From assembly GCA_950295325.1 (NCBI GenBank), contig OX485806.1, positions 14,818,001 to 14,882,000 on the forward strand: a stretch of DNA of 64,000 bases. The letters are read 5' to 3'. The translations under genes and the position numbers were made by a program. The notes beneath the pieces are model-generated. The model was not told the DNA's origin. It was given only the letters and a program-made list of their open reading frames with translations, and did no database searches. This document shows, piece after piece, positions 1-11,139 of the stretch; within the stretch, counting starts at the first letter, position 1; each line of letters begins with the position of its first letter. The stretch is from Polytrichum commune. Taxonomy: Eukaryota; Streptophyta; Polytrichopsida; Polytrichales; Polytrichaceae.

Positions 1-379
1 ACCATATTTTTGAATAATGATGACTAAAGATTTTAAGTGACAAAATACAATGCCAACAGTTTGTCAGATACACATTGACCACATGAATGTCCAACGTTTT
101 AAGTTTCGTCTGATGTGATTGTCAACTTTCTGCATACTGACGATTTTTTCAAAATAGGTTCTGGAATTTCCAGTTTCTGTGACACAGGAATTTCAAACTC
201 CTTATTTAATAAATAATTTAGTAAGTAAACAAATTTCTCTGAACAACTGAACTGCTCAGCTCTTTACATAAGCCTAATGCAACATGTATGCTGTGACATC
301 TGAACACCTCTTCCGTTAGTAAGATGAGCCAATTGGCTCTAATTGTTATTTAAAACTTGGAAGTTCTATTGCTCCTTGA
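1..379. other. 3' flank of the GrpE gene
   Basis: This AT-rich stretch lies just downstream, on the minus strand, of the GrpE stop codon at 380-382. It probably holds the 3' UTR and polyadenylation region of that gene. I see no open frame of useful length and no repeat shared with the rest of the window. Confidence 0.5.
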
Positions 380-3300
380 CTACTTGGACTTGACAACTCC
401 CACTTCTGCAGGTCGAATAACCCTGTCATGAAGCTTGTATCCAGCCTGTGTAAGCAAGAACACCGGAAAAACAATCAGTACTGTCCACATAATGTGACAT
501 AGATAACTTGTGCTTCCCTTCGCTGTACACAATGGAAGATCCAAAAAGGTTCAGAGCAGGTGAAGAAATCATACCTTCATTACTACTGCAACTGTGCCAG
601 GTGTTTTAGATTCATCGTCAACTTCAAATAATGCGGCATGGAGGTTGGGGTCAAATTGTTCTCCATTGGATTCAAACTTCTCTAAACCATTCAGTCTAAA
701 CACCTGTTTAATTCATCATCCACGAGGACAAAGATCCAAGTCAGCAAACATTCTGAGGAGATTTTCCTTAGAAAATGTTCAGTAGTGATACTATAATACA
801 TGTCTGTCTATTAGAAATTGCTGATCCTATTCAACTATTCTCAGGACTTGGTGTTCAGACAGAACTGCATAGTCATTCCCATGATCAAGACTTGAGCGCC
901 CTTTACACTATAGAGGTTGAGAGCTAGAAGAAAGGAGCCTCTTACACATGCTTGTTGACTCAAATCTACTTTACACTTGAGAGCTTGTAACTTTTCTTGA
1001 AGCTCAGAACACTTAGATAGCACCTTGATGGATCCCACGTGGAACAACTACGATAAGCTTTCAGTCATTTTTGACAAGCTCTTGGTCAAAATCCTAAGCT
1101 ACATCATGGAAGCAGCTTAGGAATATCGAAGTTCAAGCTCTCATTTTTAGGCCCCAAGCCAATGGCTTGTTATGAATGCTCATTTGTTTAGATATGCTCA
1201 AAGTTAGTATCATTCTCACTTTGAGCATGCTCAATTTGCAATTGCTCAATCTATTGCAAGATTGAAGATTGATGAAATTTTCTCAATAGTTTGAAACTTC
1301 AATGAAAGCTTGTCAACTCCAAGTATCAAATTCCCAAAAATTGCAAGTTTGAGCTCTTGTGTACCAGGGGGCTTAAGTTGGATTTCCATTAGGGTCTTAG
1401 TCCAAGAAACTTGGGGTCATTATCACCTCTACATGGACCTTTCTTTCAGACTTGAAATTAGACCCAAGCTTGAGGATTACTTTCGCAGAGTAGGTAGTAG
1501 TATTTCTTGAGTGGTAACTGCCGAGATTTGGCAGGACAGTGATGCCACATTGGCGCCACTTCGTTTTTCATACCTTGGACTTGAACCCAGACCCTAGTGT
1601 AAACTCCTGGGGTCCAAACTTTTGCTCTCGACCAGTGGGAGCACTAGATATTGGAGTTTCTTTGGTCTTGGACCCTAGTTTAAACCCACCCTTAGTGCTC
1701 CAAAGTAGTGTGTTCAGTAGGGAATTGAGTTAGACCTGTTGCAATTGCCTTTCTGTCATTTCCACACCCTGGAGCAACGAAATCAGGAGCTGAGCTGCCT
1801 TTTTTAGGTCTACTTCTTCTCCTCCGGGTTGTCGGAAATTTTGTGGGACTGCCTCTGCAGCCCTTCCGAGATTGTCAGCTACATCCAGCAACCCCTTGGC
1901 AAAACCCTGCACTCACAGAACATCTTGCCAACTTCAACACACAAAAACTAGCTTCACTATGGTATGTGGGCCTCATGTGGTCACTATTCTTGTTTGGACA
2001 CCTATGTTTGAGTGGTATATGGCAAGGCTTGTAGCTAAGAACGGACACAACAAATACACATGTTTGGATGAGATTTAACTATGTGTGCTCCAGTGCCCAG
2101 GAAGTTTTTGGGCATAGTCGGTTAATATCATAGTGATTCTAAATCCAACAGGTTACATGTTAGACATCTTCCTGTTTTCCTTTATTAAATTGGGGAATAT
2201 TCTATAAATTCCTCTAAAATGATTGGTAATTCTCCTGAAGTCTCCGACTTCAACCGGTTATTTCACTCACCCAGTTCATCTGTAACTAACCGCCGGTTCT
2301 CCCCGAGCCCTGGTGTGCTCAGAATATGGACACAATATTAGATTCAATAGTTAACACAAGTGGGAGGGTCTATGTGCTCATTTAAAGAAAAGAGAAACTT
2401 CACTTTGACCTCTATACCTTTTGCATCTCTTGAAACTCCAATTTTGCACCATAAATTGACAATCTTCATGGTTTGCAAGTGTTAACGGATGAACCAAATC
2501 CCTATCAGAACCAACGGCCAATATTGTCTGTGGAGTCAGAAATGCCCACAATAGGACCAATTACCTTCATGAAAGGATCACAATGGTAGGAGCCTTTGCT
2601 TTAAGGTACACAATGGTAATTGTGAAACCAAAAACAAGAATTACCATGTAAAAGTATTTTTGATAGAAAAGTATTTTTGTGATTAAGGTATGTGAATTTA
2701 GGAGGGACATCTGTTTTCAAGTGGTCACCAATCTATTACTGATGTATTACAAAAGGGATGGATATTCCACTTTAGAACCAATGTCCATGTATAGGTTGAA
2801 ACATACTATATGTTGGGAACATTTGTGAAAGCAAAGAGAACCGTTTTGTAAACAAAAGCCAAATGTCTATTTTTCATTGCCTTGGAGAAATCAGTCACCT
2901 CAGGAAGCAGAAAAACATCTGAATGGATACCATGGCTAGCTATAACTCATGGTTGACATTCAGATTACCCTATGTGCGGGTAAGATTAAACTTATGTTAA
3001 TTGTTAAATTGCCCTACCTCCCCCAAAGCCACGTGTCATTTAGGTGATTGATTGAAATTTCTTCAAATTAATGTGAAAATTAAATTTAGGCACAGATGCC
3101 CCACCAGATCTGAACATGTATTTTACCTGAAGAGCAAATTTACGTGTGTTCTCTGCCTCCCGCCGAGCCCTGGCCATAACATTTTCGATCTCCGCATAAC
3201 TTCTCAGCACTTTCTCCCTCAACTCCTCAATAGTTTTATCTTTTTCTTGCAACAGTGTCTCTCTTTCTCCTAGCAACTCCATCAGCTCCGCTTTACTGAC

Positions 3301-6300
3301 TTCTTCTGCAACTCCTTTTTCGTCACTTGGCGTTTCTATGTGTTGAACTGGCTCAGCCGTGTCCTCTCCTGCGGGAGTTGGTGCAGCTTCTGTTACAGGA
3401 GTCCCTGGAGTATTGCTCTTACCTGATTTTATTCACATTTCATATATATGTGAGCTTTTGATCTAGGTAAGCGGGCCTAATTCAGTTCCATATCTCAATC
3501 AGACACTTATACTTGCATGGTGTGTGGTTGCGTGTGGATCTAAGAATGTTCACCAAAAAGGTAATCTATTTACAAGAGATTGGACTACATGCTTAAAATT
3601 TGTTAAGTATTCTAGGTTCAATATTTCAACATCATTGGGGAGACCTATGTGACCAATTTTAGAAGAAAGTTAATCTTCACTTTGGTAATGGATATGTGAG
3701 CTCTGAATAATATGAGGGAATGGCTATAGCCTTCATTTGAATTTGATAATCATCTTGTACTGATCACGTGTTTCATATCCTTAAAGAAGTGGGTGCAGAG
3801 CTATTAGTGTCCGTTTTAGGCCCACTTATCTAAGGTATATTCAGCAAGCTTCAAGGAGAGCCTACAGCCAAGAGGAAAGAGGGATACGCAGCCCTATTCT
3901 GGGCACTTCTAACTCTACAGGCAATTTTGACCGTTGGATCTGACCAGAAGATGTCTCATCCTGTTAGCAATTGCAATGAATCACACGAATTGTCATTTCA
4001 AGGTTCATCACAACCGGAGTTGAAATGCAACATTTAAAAGAGGTCAAAGTGAAGATTAACTCTCTTTAAAGGATCACATAGACCCTCCAGTTGTGTCAAC
4101 TATTGAACCTAGAATGATGCTTGTCTAAAATTTTGAGCACATAGTCCATCTCATCATAACACGTGTCTTTCTGGTGTCTTATCTTAACTACAAAACTTGC
4201 CATGTACCAGTCAATATAGGCGTCTAATTGAAAAACGTGACCACATAAGGCCCACATACCTTAGTGGAAAAAAAAGCGCAAATGGCAGTAATCAGGAAGG
4301 TCCAAAAGAATTTCCCAAATCTGCCTCCAACTAGAAGTACCAGACATAATCACTGCCATAAACTGATGTACCCAGTATACAACCTATCACAAATATGGTG
4401 AGGAGGTATGCACATGATCATTATGATGATATATATTTTGACATGAGAGAGTGTGTCTTTTGTGTATCTGGAGATTACCTGACATATCTGGAGAGGCAGC
4501 AGAAGACACTACACTAAAGGTGTGGAAGTTTGCACAAGATGTAACTTGAGGCACTCCATGACGAAGAGCAGCAGTTGACCATCTCTGCAAGAAAGAGCAT
4601 CCCAAAGTAAACTTAGCGACAAGCCAGCCACCCACCGTAGGGAAAGTAGTCCTCTATATTGCTGAACAGGAAGAAGTTTTTTGTTTTTTTAAAATTAATT
4701 TAAAATCAACATAAAGCAACTACACTAATTAGTCCTATCAGTGTGGGTGGAAACTTGATGTGGGCCACACTGATTTTCTAGCCAAGGTGAAAATAATGTA
4801 GGTCCAAGACGTCTGGTCCTCCCCTCAGTCTTCCTGGAGACTCCTGACCAAGACCTACAGTATTCCTTCAAGGACAAAAGTACCATAAATCACAATAGTC
4901 ACCTAAATCAATCTACTAGAAACACAATTAGTGTGGCCCAAACTAAAAATTCGACATGATTTTAAAACTTCATATTGTTTCTGAAGAATTACAGTGGTCC
5001 ACACTATTTAGTATAGCTGCTTTATGATCGATTGAAAATTACAATTCGTTTTGGTTGTAAAGGTCAGATAATCAACCTAAAGTTCTATACTCGGCTTCTT
5101 ATGAGGGGATGCCACCACATTTTTTAACTCCAAATAAAACAGATCGATACAGCCATTCCCCTGCTATAGTTCTTAATCCTTTAGTTCACTATTGGCTCCC
5201 CTCTGCTCTTAGTGGACTCAAATTTGGCATCATCCTCATCCTTGACTTCATCACTACAGTTCTTCAAAGAGCATTTAAATTGATCACTATGCTGCTGGAC
5301 TTTAAACTCTCCAAGAGGTTTATCAAAGGCTACAATTATAAATAGCTCCTGTAACTCTTGTGCAAGACAATACTTACAGATGATGGTAACCAGGCAAAGA
5401 AGAATTGGAGATAATCAATGGAGTGTTGAGTTACAGAATCAGTCAATGGTTCAATGAAGAACAATAGTTGTCCAAAATTTTATAGAATTATATTGATAGA
5501 GGATGGTTGAAAAACCTTTGGCCTGATGCCTTCCTGAAGGGAAGGAACAAAAGATTGACAATAAGGCCTTCAAGCAAACGCAAGAATTGAAGAAAATTGT
5601 CTCTGTTTTTCCAGACTTAAAACAGGGGTTAAGAGCTAAAAGAAGTCCTAGGGTTTAGGGTTTAAGGGGCTTAAGAGCTGAACTGAAGCCCTAGGGTTTA
5701 GGATTTAAGAGCGTGAGGGTCAGGACAATAGACGCACAGAGATTCAGATGCAAGCGACAACCTTGGAGAACAAACCTTAAAGGAACTGTACAGTTACAGG
5801 ATCAGCAAAGAACGAAGGTTGTCCAGAATTTGAAAGAGACACTATTGATAGGGGTCATGGTCCCAAAACCTTAGACCTGACACTACAAGAAGAGAAAAGC
5901 CAAGAAAACTGAGAAGTTTGTTCTTCACGTCAGAAGGAATACTGTTAGGTATTCAAGTGAAGAAGAAACAAACAGCTTAACAAAGAAATCAAAGAAGAAA
6001 CTTATGCAGCAATAGTCAAATGGGAGCAAGAATTCATGCCATCCCATGAATCATAAATACTCTGACATGCTCTAAAGATCCACACTTGAAACAGGGGCTC
6101 CAGAGCTAAGAATGAAGTCCTATGGTCTAGGGTTTAAGGGGCTTAAGAGCTAAACTGAAGCCTAGAATTTTATGGATTAGGGTTTAAGGGTATAGTAGGT
6201 CAAGAGCAGTAGACGCAAAGACGTTATTTGGATGTGAGTGACATACCTTGGAGAGGGTAGAAATGAAGGGAAAGGACAAGAAACTGAGAAATTTGTCCTT

Positions 6301-6702
6301 TAAGTCGGAAGGAACAATTAATGGAATCATCAGGTTTTTAAGTAAAAAAGGAACAAACAGCAAGACAAAAAAAATTTAAAGAAAACTTATGCAGCAATAG
6401 TCAAATGGGAGCAAGAGTTCATGCAATCCCAATTTATCAAAGAAATCTAACATGCTCAGAATATCCACACTTGGAACAGAGCCAAGAATAAAGTCCTAAG
6501 GTGTAGGGTTTAAGGGTTTAGGACGCGATTGACATACCTTGGAGAGAGGAGAAATGAGGTCGGTGTCACTCAATCTTCGACCAAAGACAGAGCTTGCATT
6601 ACTGCTGCTTTGGGCAGGAGATGGCGGTGCTCGAAAACATCGAGTCTGTGGCGCCTTTTGAAAGGCTTTGAGGAGCAACCTGGCATGCCTCATATTGCTC
6701 AT
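380..6702 (-). CDS. MGE: GrpE-type nucleotide exchange factor of mitochondrial Hsp70 (six exons)
   Basis: GrpE releases ADP from Hsp70 (DnaK-type) chaperones; in plant mitochondria it drives the import motor and matrix folding. Exons read on the minus strand: 6538-6702, 4479-4584, 3127-3422, 1736-1906, 575-703 and 380-445. All junctions are GT-AG and all phases agree, giving about 310 aa. Residues 1 to about 55 are Arg/Ser/Ala-rich with few acids, like a mitochondrial presequence. A low-complexity acidic linker follows. Then comes the long GrpE coiled-coil helix (LRSYAEIENVMARARREAE), the LLDVADNLGRA four-helix segment, and the C-terminal beta domain with GEQFDPNLHAALFEV and GYKLHDRVIRPAEVGV. 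The start is the first in-frame ATG of exon 1. Introns 1, 3 and 4 carry repeats and MITEs, described separately. The family call is secure. The organelle is inferred from the presequence; a plastid paralogue is the main alternative. Confidence 0.93.
1560..1700. repeat. Dispersed repeat family F, copy 1 (GrpE intron 4)
   Basis: About 140 bp similar to 13290-13413. Both copies share 'tcataccttggacttg', 'ctcgaccaat/g' and the closing 'aaacccacccttag/t'. On the minus strand this copy holds GGGTTCAAGTCC, which fits the B box of tRNA-type pol III promoters, so a SINE origin is possible. No clear A box or target duplication was found. Confidence 0.5.
1947..2395. repeat. Dispersed repeat family B, copy 1, split by a hAT-like MITE
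   Basis: Similar to copies near 3440, 4060, 7730, 14095, 27000, 39262, 55660 and 60030. The shared order is a GGTATGTGGGCC end, ATGTGGTCAC, GGACACCTA, a 'gtgtgctcaa'-type centre, and GGAGGGTCTATGTG at the other end. This copy lies in GrpE intron 3 and is interrupted at 2091-2312 by a younger element with a perfect 8-bp duplication. Confidence 0.6.
2091..2312 (+). mobile_element. hAT-like MITE, family A copy 1
   Basis: The 222-bp element begins CAGTGCCCAGG and ends CCGAGCCCTG, imperfect inverted termini with the CAGTG start usual for hAT elements. The 8-bp target duplication GTGTGCTC is perfect at 2083-2090 and 2313-2320. The interior includes CCAACAGGTTACATG and CTTCAACCGGTTATTT, shared with the other family A copies. 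There is no coding capacity, so it would depend on a transposase elsewhere. Confidence 0.85.
3440..3690. repeat. Dispersed repeat family B, copy 2 (GrpE intron 2)
   Basis: Diverged copy starting just upstream of GrpE exon 3. It keeps the GTGTGTGG, 'gagattggactacatgct' and GGAGACCTATGTGACC blocks of the family. It ends in 'ttaatcttcactttgg', which is repeated inverted at the border of copy 3. Confidence 0.5.
4046..4275. repeat. Dispersed repeat family B, copy 3, inverted (GrpE intron 2)
   Basis: Reverse-oriented copy running from 'caaagtgaagattaactc' and CACATAGACCCTCC to GTGACCACATAAGGCC and 'cacataccttag'. It is the most complete short copy and defines both ends of the family. Confidence 0.6.
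5370..6535. repeat. Imperfect tandem repeat (about three units) in GrpE intron 1
   Basis: A unit of roughly 290-490 bp is repeated about three times at the 5' end of intron 1. Anchors are 'aagtcctagggtttaggg' near 5642, with variants near 6112 and 6486, and 'cagcaatagtcaaatggg' near 6007 and 6392. The exon 1 splice-donor context CCAAG/GTATGTCA at 6538 recurs near 6247 and, with the donor destroyed, near 5761. The GGGTTTA blocks resemble telomeric sequence but are only one or two units long. Confidence 0.7.
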
Positions 6703-7730
6703 CACAATAAATAAAAAATTATATAGCTGAGCTTTTCCTTCGATCCTTTTGTCAAAATCCTTCCAAGTCCTCTACAAGTGCCGCAACAAAAACCGTTCCT
6801 CAAAATTAGCTTGAGCCCCACTCTTCACGTAATCGCAAACATCCCTTACACATGACCAAGAACCCTAAAACCTGAACTTCACTCACCTTCCTGAAGACAT
6901 ATACTTGCATTTTTATTTTATTTTTCACAAACTTACGTACATTGCATTCAGGAAACTCCAGAAGCTCAAAGAAAGGAGGAATAAAAGATCCATTGCAAGT
7001 AATCTGCTGCCTTTCTTGCACCAAACGAAAACCACAAGAGAAGCTATCGGACGTATACCTCCTTAAATGATTGCAAACATAGCCCAGAGAAAAATCAGAA
7101 GAGACAGTTGAAATGTGGGAATAATTAAAGAAATGCGAGACGGGGCCAGACGAGAAGTGCCCAAGGGGGCGCCGTGCTGTCGCCCCAAGGGGCCACGGAG
7201 GAGGGAAGGAAACTTACCAGACAGCTCCACGCCCTTGGGTGACGTGGCGATAGTTGGGTGGCCACCGAGGGCTCGGTTGACGGAATCCCGAATCAGATCC
7301 CAAATGAGATGCGCAAATGACGTGGCAATGTCTCAGTCTTCAGTAAGGTCCCTTTTGAGATCCTGAGGCTCACTCCAGGAGATCCCAAATCACTGAGGTC
7401 CTGGTCTCCCAATTGAATAACTTTCAGTGAAGGCATTCGGAATTTTGGAAGCTCTTCTTCTCCTTCTCCTATCAAGAGTATGTAGGAGCATCCGGGAGAG
7501 TAATAGCATGCTTGCACTAGGGCCAGTCGTTGCTCCTTGGCGGCAGCAGCAAAAGTCCCTCTTGATAGAGGGAGTTTGTCTCTTTCTGAAAACCACTGCT
7601 ATCTTTAAGGATTCTTCATCAAGATTACTCCACAACACCCTCATTGAATGTAATGTACTGCAGTCTCACCCGTTCGTTTCACAACATACAAGATAGAAAC
7701 TCTTACGAAGATGGGAACTCTCCCACTGAT
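6703..7730. other. GrpE upstream region with a GC-rich block
   Basis: This holds the expected GrpE 5' UTR and promoter (minus strand). A distinctly GC-rich block runs from 7130 to 7370. It has two copies of TGACGTGGC, at 7240-7248 and 7318-7326, a core recognised by plant bZIP factors. Overlapping frames on both strands at 7390-7696 have no recognisable domain. I see no confident gene here. Confidence 0.4.
7240..7326. promoter_or_regulatory. Pair of ACGT-core (bZIP-type) motifs
   Basis: TGACGTGGC occurs twice, 78 bp apart, about 540-620 bp upstream of the GrpE start codon. ACGT cores followed by GGC are known plant bZIP (G-box/ABRE-class) sites. Whether they act on GrpE or on an unseen transcript is unknown. 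Confidence 0.3.
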
Positions 7731-7975
7731 GTGGGCCAGTTGTTGGTCATGATGTGGGCATGCTATAAGGTATGTGCATGATAATTCAATTACTTTTCTT
7801 GATCGGACACCTACATTTGATTGGTGTGTGTTCCGTGAGGATCAAAGTACAAACATCATAAAGACAATGTTTAAAATACATCAGACTATGTCTTCATGTT
7901 TTGTTTAACACTCCACATTCAATAGTGAATTGGGAGGACCTATGTATTTAGGTAAGGAATCAACAAACATGCACT
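7728..7975. repeat. Dispersed repeat family B, copy 4
   Basis: Keeps 'ataaggtatgtg', GGACACCTACATTTGATTGG, 'catcagactatg' and GGGAGGACCTATGT in family order. It lies between the GrpE upstream region and the LINE remnant. Confidence 0.55.
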
Positions 7976-8284
7976 TCCAGTAGCCATAATTAAATCAACG
8001 GAGGTCCAATTTTTGTTGATGCTTCATTGTGTAAATCTAATTAACAGAAGTTGGAGAACATGAAAAAAATAACACCTACATACCTTCAAGGCCTAGGCCA
8101 CACTATTAGTTTTGGGTAGGTAACCAATGCTAATGAGTGTTAGGGTGGAGTGTTAGCTTAACTTGTATGTTAACTTCCATTTGTGCCGCCACACCACCAG
8201 TTAACATAAAGATTTACTAACATTTTTCCTTCTTTAGAAAGATGATTGGAAAGATATAACCTTAGATGTCACTTTAACATGTGT

Positions 8285-9745
8285 AATGCCACAACATATG
8301 TCAATGACCTAGCCATCCTCACAAACAACCTATCAGACATACAACCACAAATTAATAAGCTACAAAAATTCATGGAGTAGGCAACCTAGACATAAACCTA
8401 ACCAAATGCGCCATCACATATAACCTTAATAAATCTAAAATAAAACCAATAGTATTCTAAGTGTACATACAAGCCCAAATTATCATATATAAGAATAAGC
8501 CCTTCCCTACACTATCTCAAACTAAAGCCTACACACACTTAGGACTGCATAAGCAAACAATTAATACTCACACTCAACAACCTAAGGCAACTAAGGTTAA
8601 TCTACCAAGGATTAGCTAGACACACCAAAACTTAAGCCACATGTGATGAAGTAATTAATAATTAGTTTTTTGTGTTGTGTTGTGTTATGTTGTGTTGGAA
8701 TCTTGGGCAATGAAATCACAGCCAACTAGCAATCGGAGGGGAATATCCACAATAAACGTGTCCCAACACCCCACATCCATATAGCACACACCACCCTCTA
8801 CTAGCTCAACGGAACCCCGACATGTGAACACCAAAGAGACATTCACAACCTTCAAAGATACATAAATAAATGTCACCACAAACAAGAACTGACAACTGCC
8901 AAAAATTGACTTTGTCTACATAGACAAATGGGTGTTTGATGAACAAATCCACCAAAAAGTATCAAACCACTTTTGGAAAGCTCCAAACACGTCCAATGCA
9001 CAAATCACACAAACCTTCAAATTCCGATATCGATACGGCCAAGATATGGGAAACCACCGGAAAAGTATTTTGGCCACTAAGACGCCCCAACCCAAATTGC
9101 ACACCTTGTCCGAACCACAAAATCAACACATGGTTGCACCTACTCTCTACTTGTACTCACCCACACATAAAAGCTCTCCACATAGCTCGGAATAACAATG
9201 TTGAACATCAAAACAATTCACACACTCCAATCCAACAAACATACAAGATGCTACACCCTTGCAAATATTGACAATTAATAAGCCCAACCCCAAGACAACA
9301 CATTCCCATAATGGTTATTACAATGCACATGTCCTTCCAACACGACTCGGTTATAGCTGGATATCCTTTGCATCCTAGGAGCCCCCATAGATAGCCATAC
9401 ACCCATCCCCCTAGACCCATCAAACACCATACAATTCATACAATTCACATATTGTCACAATAGATTCCCCAATAATGCCATAAGAGAAAGAAAAAAAGTC
9501 AATAACTACAACCCCCTCATCCAAGCTTTCAAAAATGCAGGATGGAACGCTAACCCCCTTATCACCATCACAACAAGAATACGCATCACCATTCACAAAC
9601 AATCCATGAAGGCAATAGAAAAAAAACTCAATATATTCCCATGGGTTGAAAACACATACATCAAGTTGCCATAAAATATCTCACATACTTTGTCCTAAAT
9701 AAAAGAAAACTTGACAACAATGAAGCCCTGGCTGATTTGCTTCCC
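8285..9745 (+). pseudogene. Decayed LINE: reverse transcriptase, zinc knuckle and restriction-like endonuclease
   Basis: Interrupted frames read through a non-LTR retrotransposon of the class with a C-terminal restriction-like endonuclease. At 8297 YVNDLAILTNN matches the RT palm motif [FY]xDDLAI, with the first Asp changed to Asn; LTKCAIT and TLSQTKAYTHLGL-like text follows. Around 9085-9190, NPNCTPC and TWLHLLSTCTHPHIKALHIA form a Cys/His knuckle. Around 9358-9640, LDILCILGAPI, FIQFTYCHNRF and the NPLITIT stretch fit a PD-(D/E)XK nuclease whose acidic residue (FIEFTY) is now Gln. Stops and frameshifts occur throughout, so it is dead. The 5' half is missing or unrecognisable. The LINE assignment is firm; the clade is inferred. 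Confidence 0.75.
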
Positions 9746-9759
9746 ATAAACTCAAACAA

Positions 9760-9792
9760 CACCAGATCCCATCAGAACTCTGAAGTTAAGCG
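9760..9792 (+). ncRNA. 5S rRNA-like fragment (33 nt)
   Basis: This stretch matches the internal part of plant 5S rRNA around GGATCCCATCAGAACTC and GAAGTTAAGCG with about two mismatches. That part includes the start of the internal control region. Sequence on both sides does not continue the 5S gene. It sits about 15-40 bp after the last readable LINE codons, so it may be a 3' part of that element, a SINE3-like head or a relic of an insertion site. Confidence 0.6.
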
Positions 9793-9799
9793 ACAAACA

Positions 9800-10356
9800 C
9801 TTCATTCACGTCGGTCCCCTACCGGAGACTGAAGTTTCTCTCTCTCTCAAACAACACCACCAACCTCAAATCATACTACCTCATGGAGCCTACCTCCCAC
9901 AACGATAGGAAATACTCCTACCTTGTAGCCCAATAAAATAGAATCAAAGTAATGAGCAACGGGCTCCCATTCATGCCAGTGCACATAGAAAAAAATGATG
10001 TTATTTTCTATTTTATTTGATTTTAGTGTCTAACTAAAACAGATTTCAAGAAATTCTAAATACCCATTGTTTTATAAACTTAACCAAACAAGAACCATTG
10101 CTTCGAATTACATACCATACCTGCTTATCTTTCACAATGAGACCCAAATAGAAAATGCACAAGTCCATCGCTTCATCCATGTCTTTAACATATTAGGTAA
10201 CATCACTCAAGGAAACGTCATGATCATTGACATCTTGTACCATGAACACATTCTACCTCGTCTAGAGAACACATGTAGTATTACGCCTGCTAGCGGTCCT
10301 TCAAAGTAGCTTCCATCAACAAAATAGGGGTCATACTTGCTTTATGAAATCATACG
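9800..10356. other. Unassigned AT-rich interval
   Basis: A short CT tract lies at 9837-9848. The frame at 10067-10309 has no recognised domain. No gene is supported. Confidence 0.4.
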
Positions 10357-11139
10357 AAGGTTGAAGGTGCTTAAACCAACACTTTAAGTTATAGCTCGTA
10401 CAATTGGCTATGTGGTTGATATTAAAATTTTCATATTAGCCTTTGGGCTAAGCATAGGTTAGAAAGAAAGAAAGAAAGAAAATTAGCCTCAATTGAATAT
10501 TTGATGAATATTTAAAGCCAAAACCATTAGCTTCTTTAAACCGATTCCTAGGCCATGTGTATGACGACCTTGCATATGATGAGGACCTCCACTTTCATTG
10601 CCTAGAACCAACATAACATAGTTGGGTACTAGACCCAAGCTAGATCAAAACACAACTAGCAATGATGCACAAGGTCACATAGCCACCTTCGTGATCATGC
10701 CCGGTTCGGTTGCAAAACCGTCACCTTCCATCATGGGTACCAACCCCCTGCCATCCCGGGTACCGACCCACTATATGCCTAGAACCAACCCCCCTTTGTG
10801 CTTTGTGGGTCTACCTCCTTGGCTTTGTGAATACAATGGCTAGAACCGTTCCCCACTGTGAATAGAATGGTAGGAACATGCATTGACAAGCCACCCTAAA
10901 GCCACCTTGAACCGACCAAGATAGAGTGGAGCTCGTTACCTACCCTATATGGAGGAAGTGAAGGTTGCAATGAGATGGCGCCACTAATGGCACCTAAACC
11001 CATTACTCTGTAGGCTTGGGCACTCTTTTTCCATGGGGAACGGTTCAAGGTTCAACGCTCCATGGGGAGTGTTGGCAATTGGGAGACGTTTATAGGTGTT
11101 GCTTCTGGGTGGGGTGTTGGTTTTAGCGCCCTCTACCTT
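10357..11139. mobile_element. Family E element, about 780 bp, with inverted ends
   Basis: The left end AAGGTTGAAGGTGCTTAAAC and right end GGTTTTAGCGCCCTCTACCTT are imperfect inverted repeats of AAGGTAGAGGGTGCTTAAAC. Similar ends occur at 35441-35519 (a tiny complete copy), 44400-44440 (right end) and 47256 (left end). The first 110 bp, ending 'gggctaagcatag', are shared with 47260-47365. There is a (GAAA) microsatellite near 10465. No coding capacity or certain target duplication was found. Confidence 0.5.

Noticed and set aside
5640-6520. Telomere-like GGGTTTA tracts as a telomere fusion site
   Set aside because: Only one or two units each and embedded in the intron 1 tandem repeat; too short for an interstitial telomere.
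7390-7696. Overlapping sense and antisense frames of 84-89 codons
   Set aside because: Mutual shadows with no motif; the leucine run on the plus strand is opposite an arginine run on the minus strand, from a TTC/CTC-rich tract.
8932-9271. 87- and 111-codon overlapping frames
   Set aside because: Both are pieces of the decayed LINE in different frames, not separate genes.
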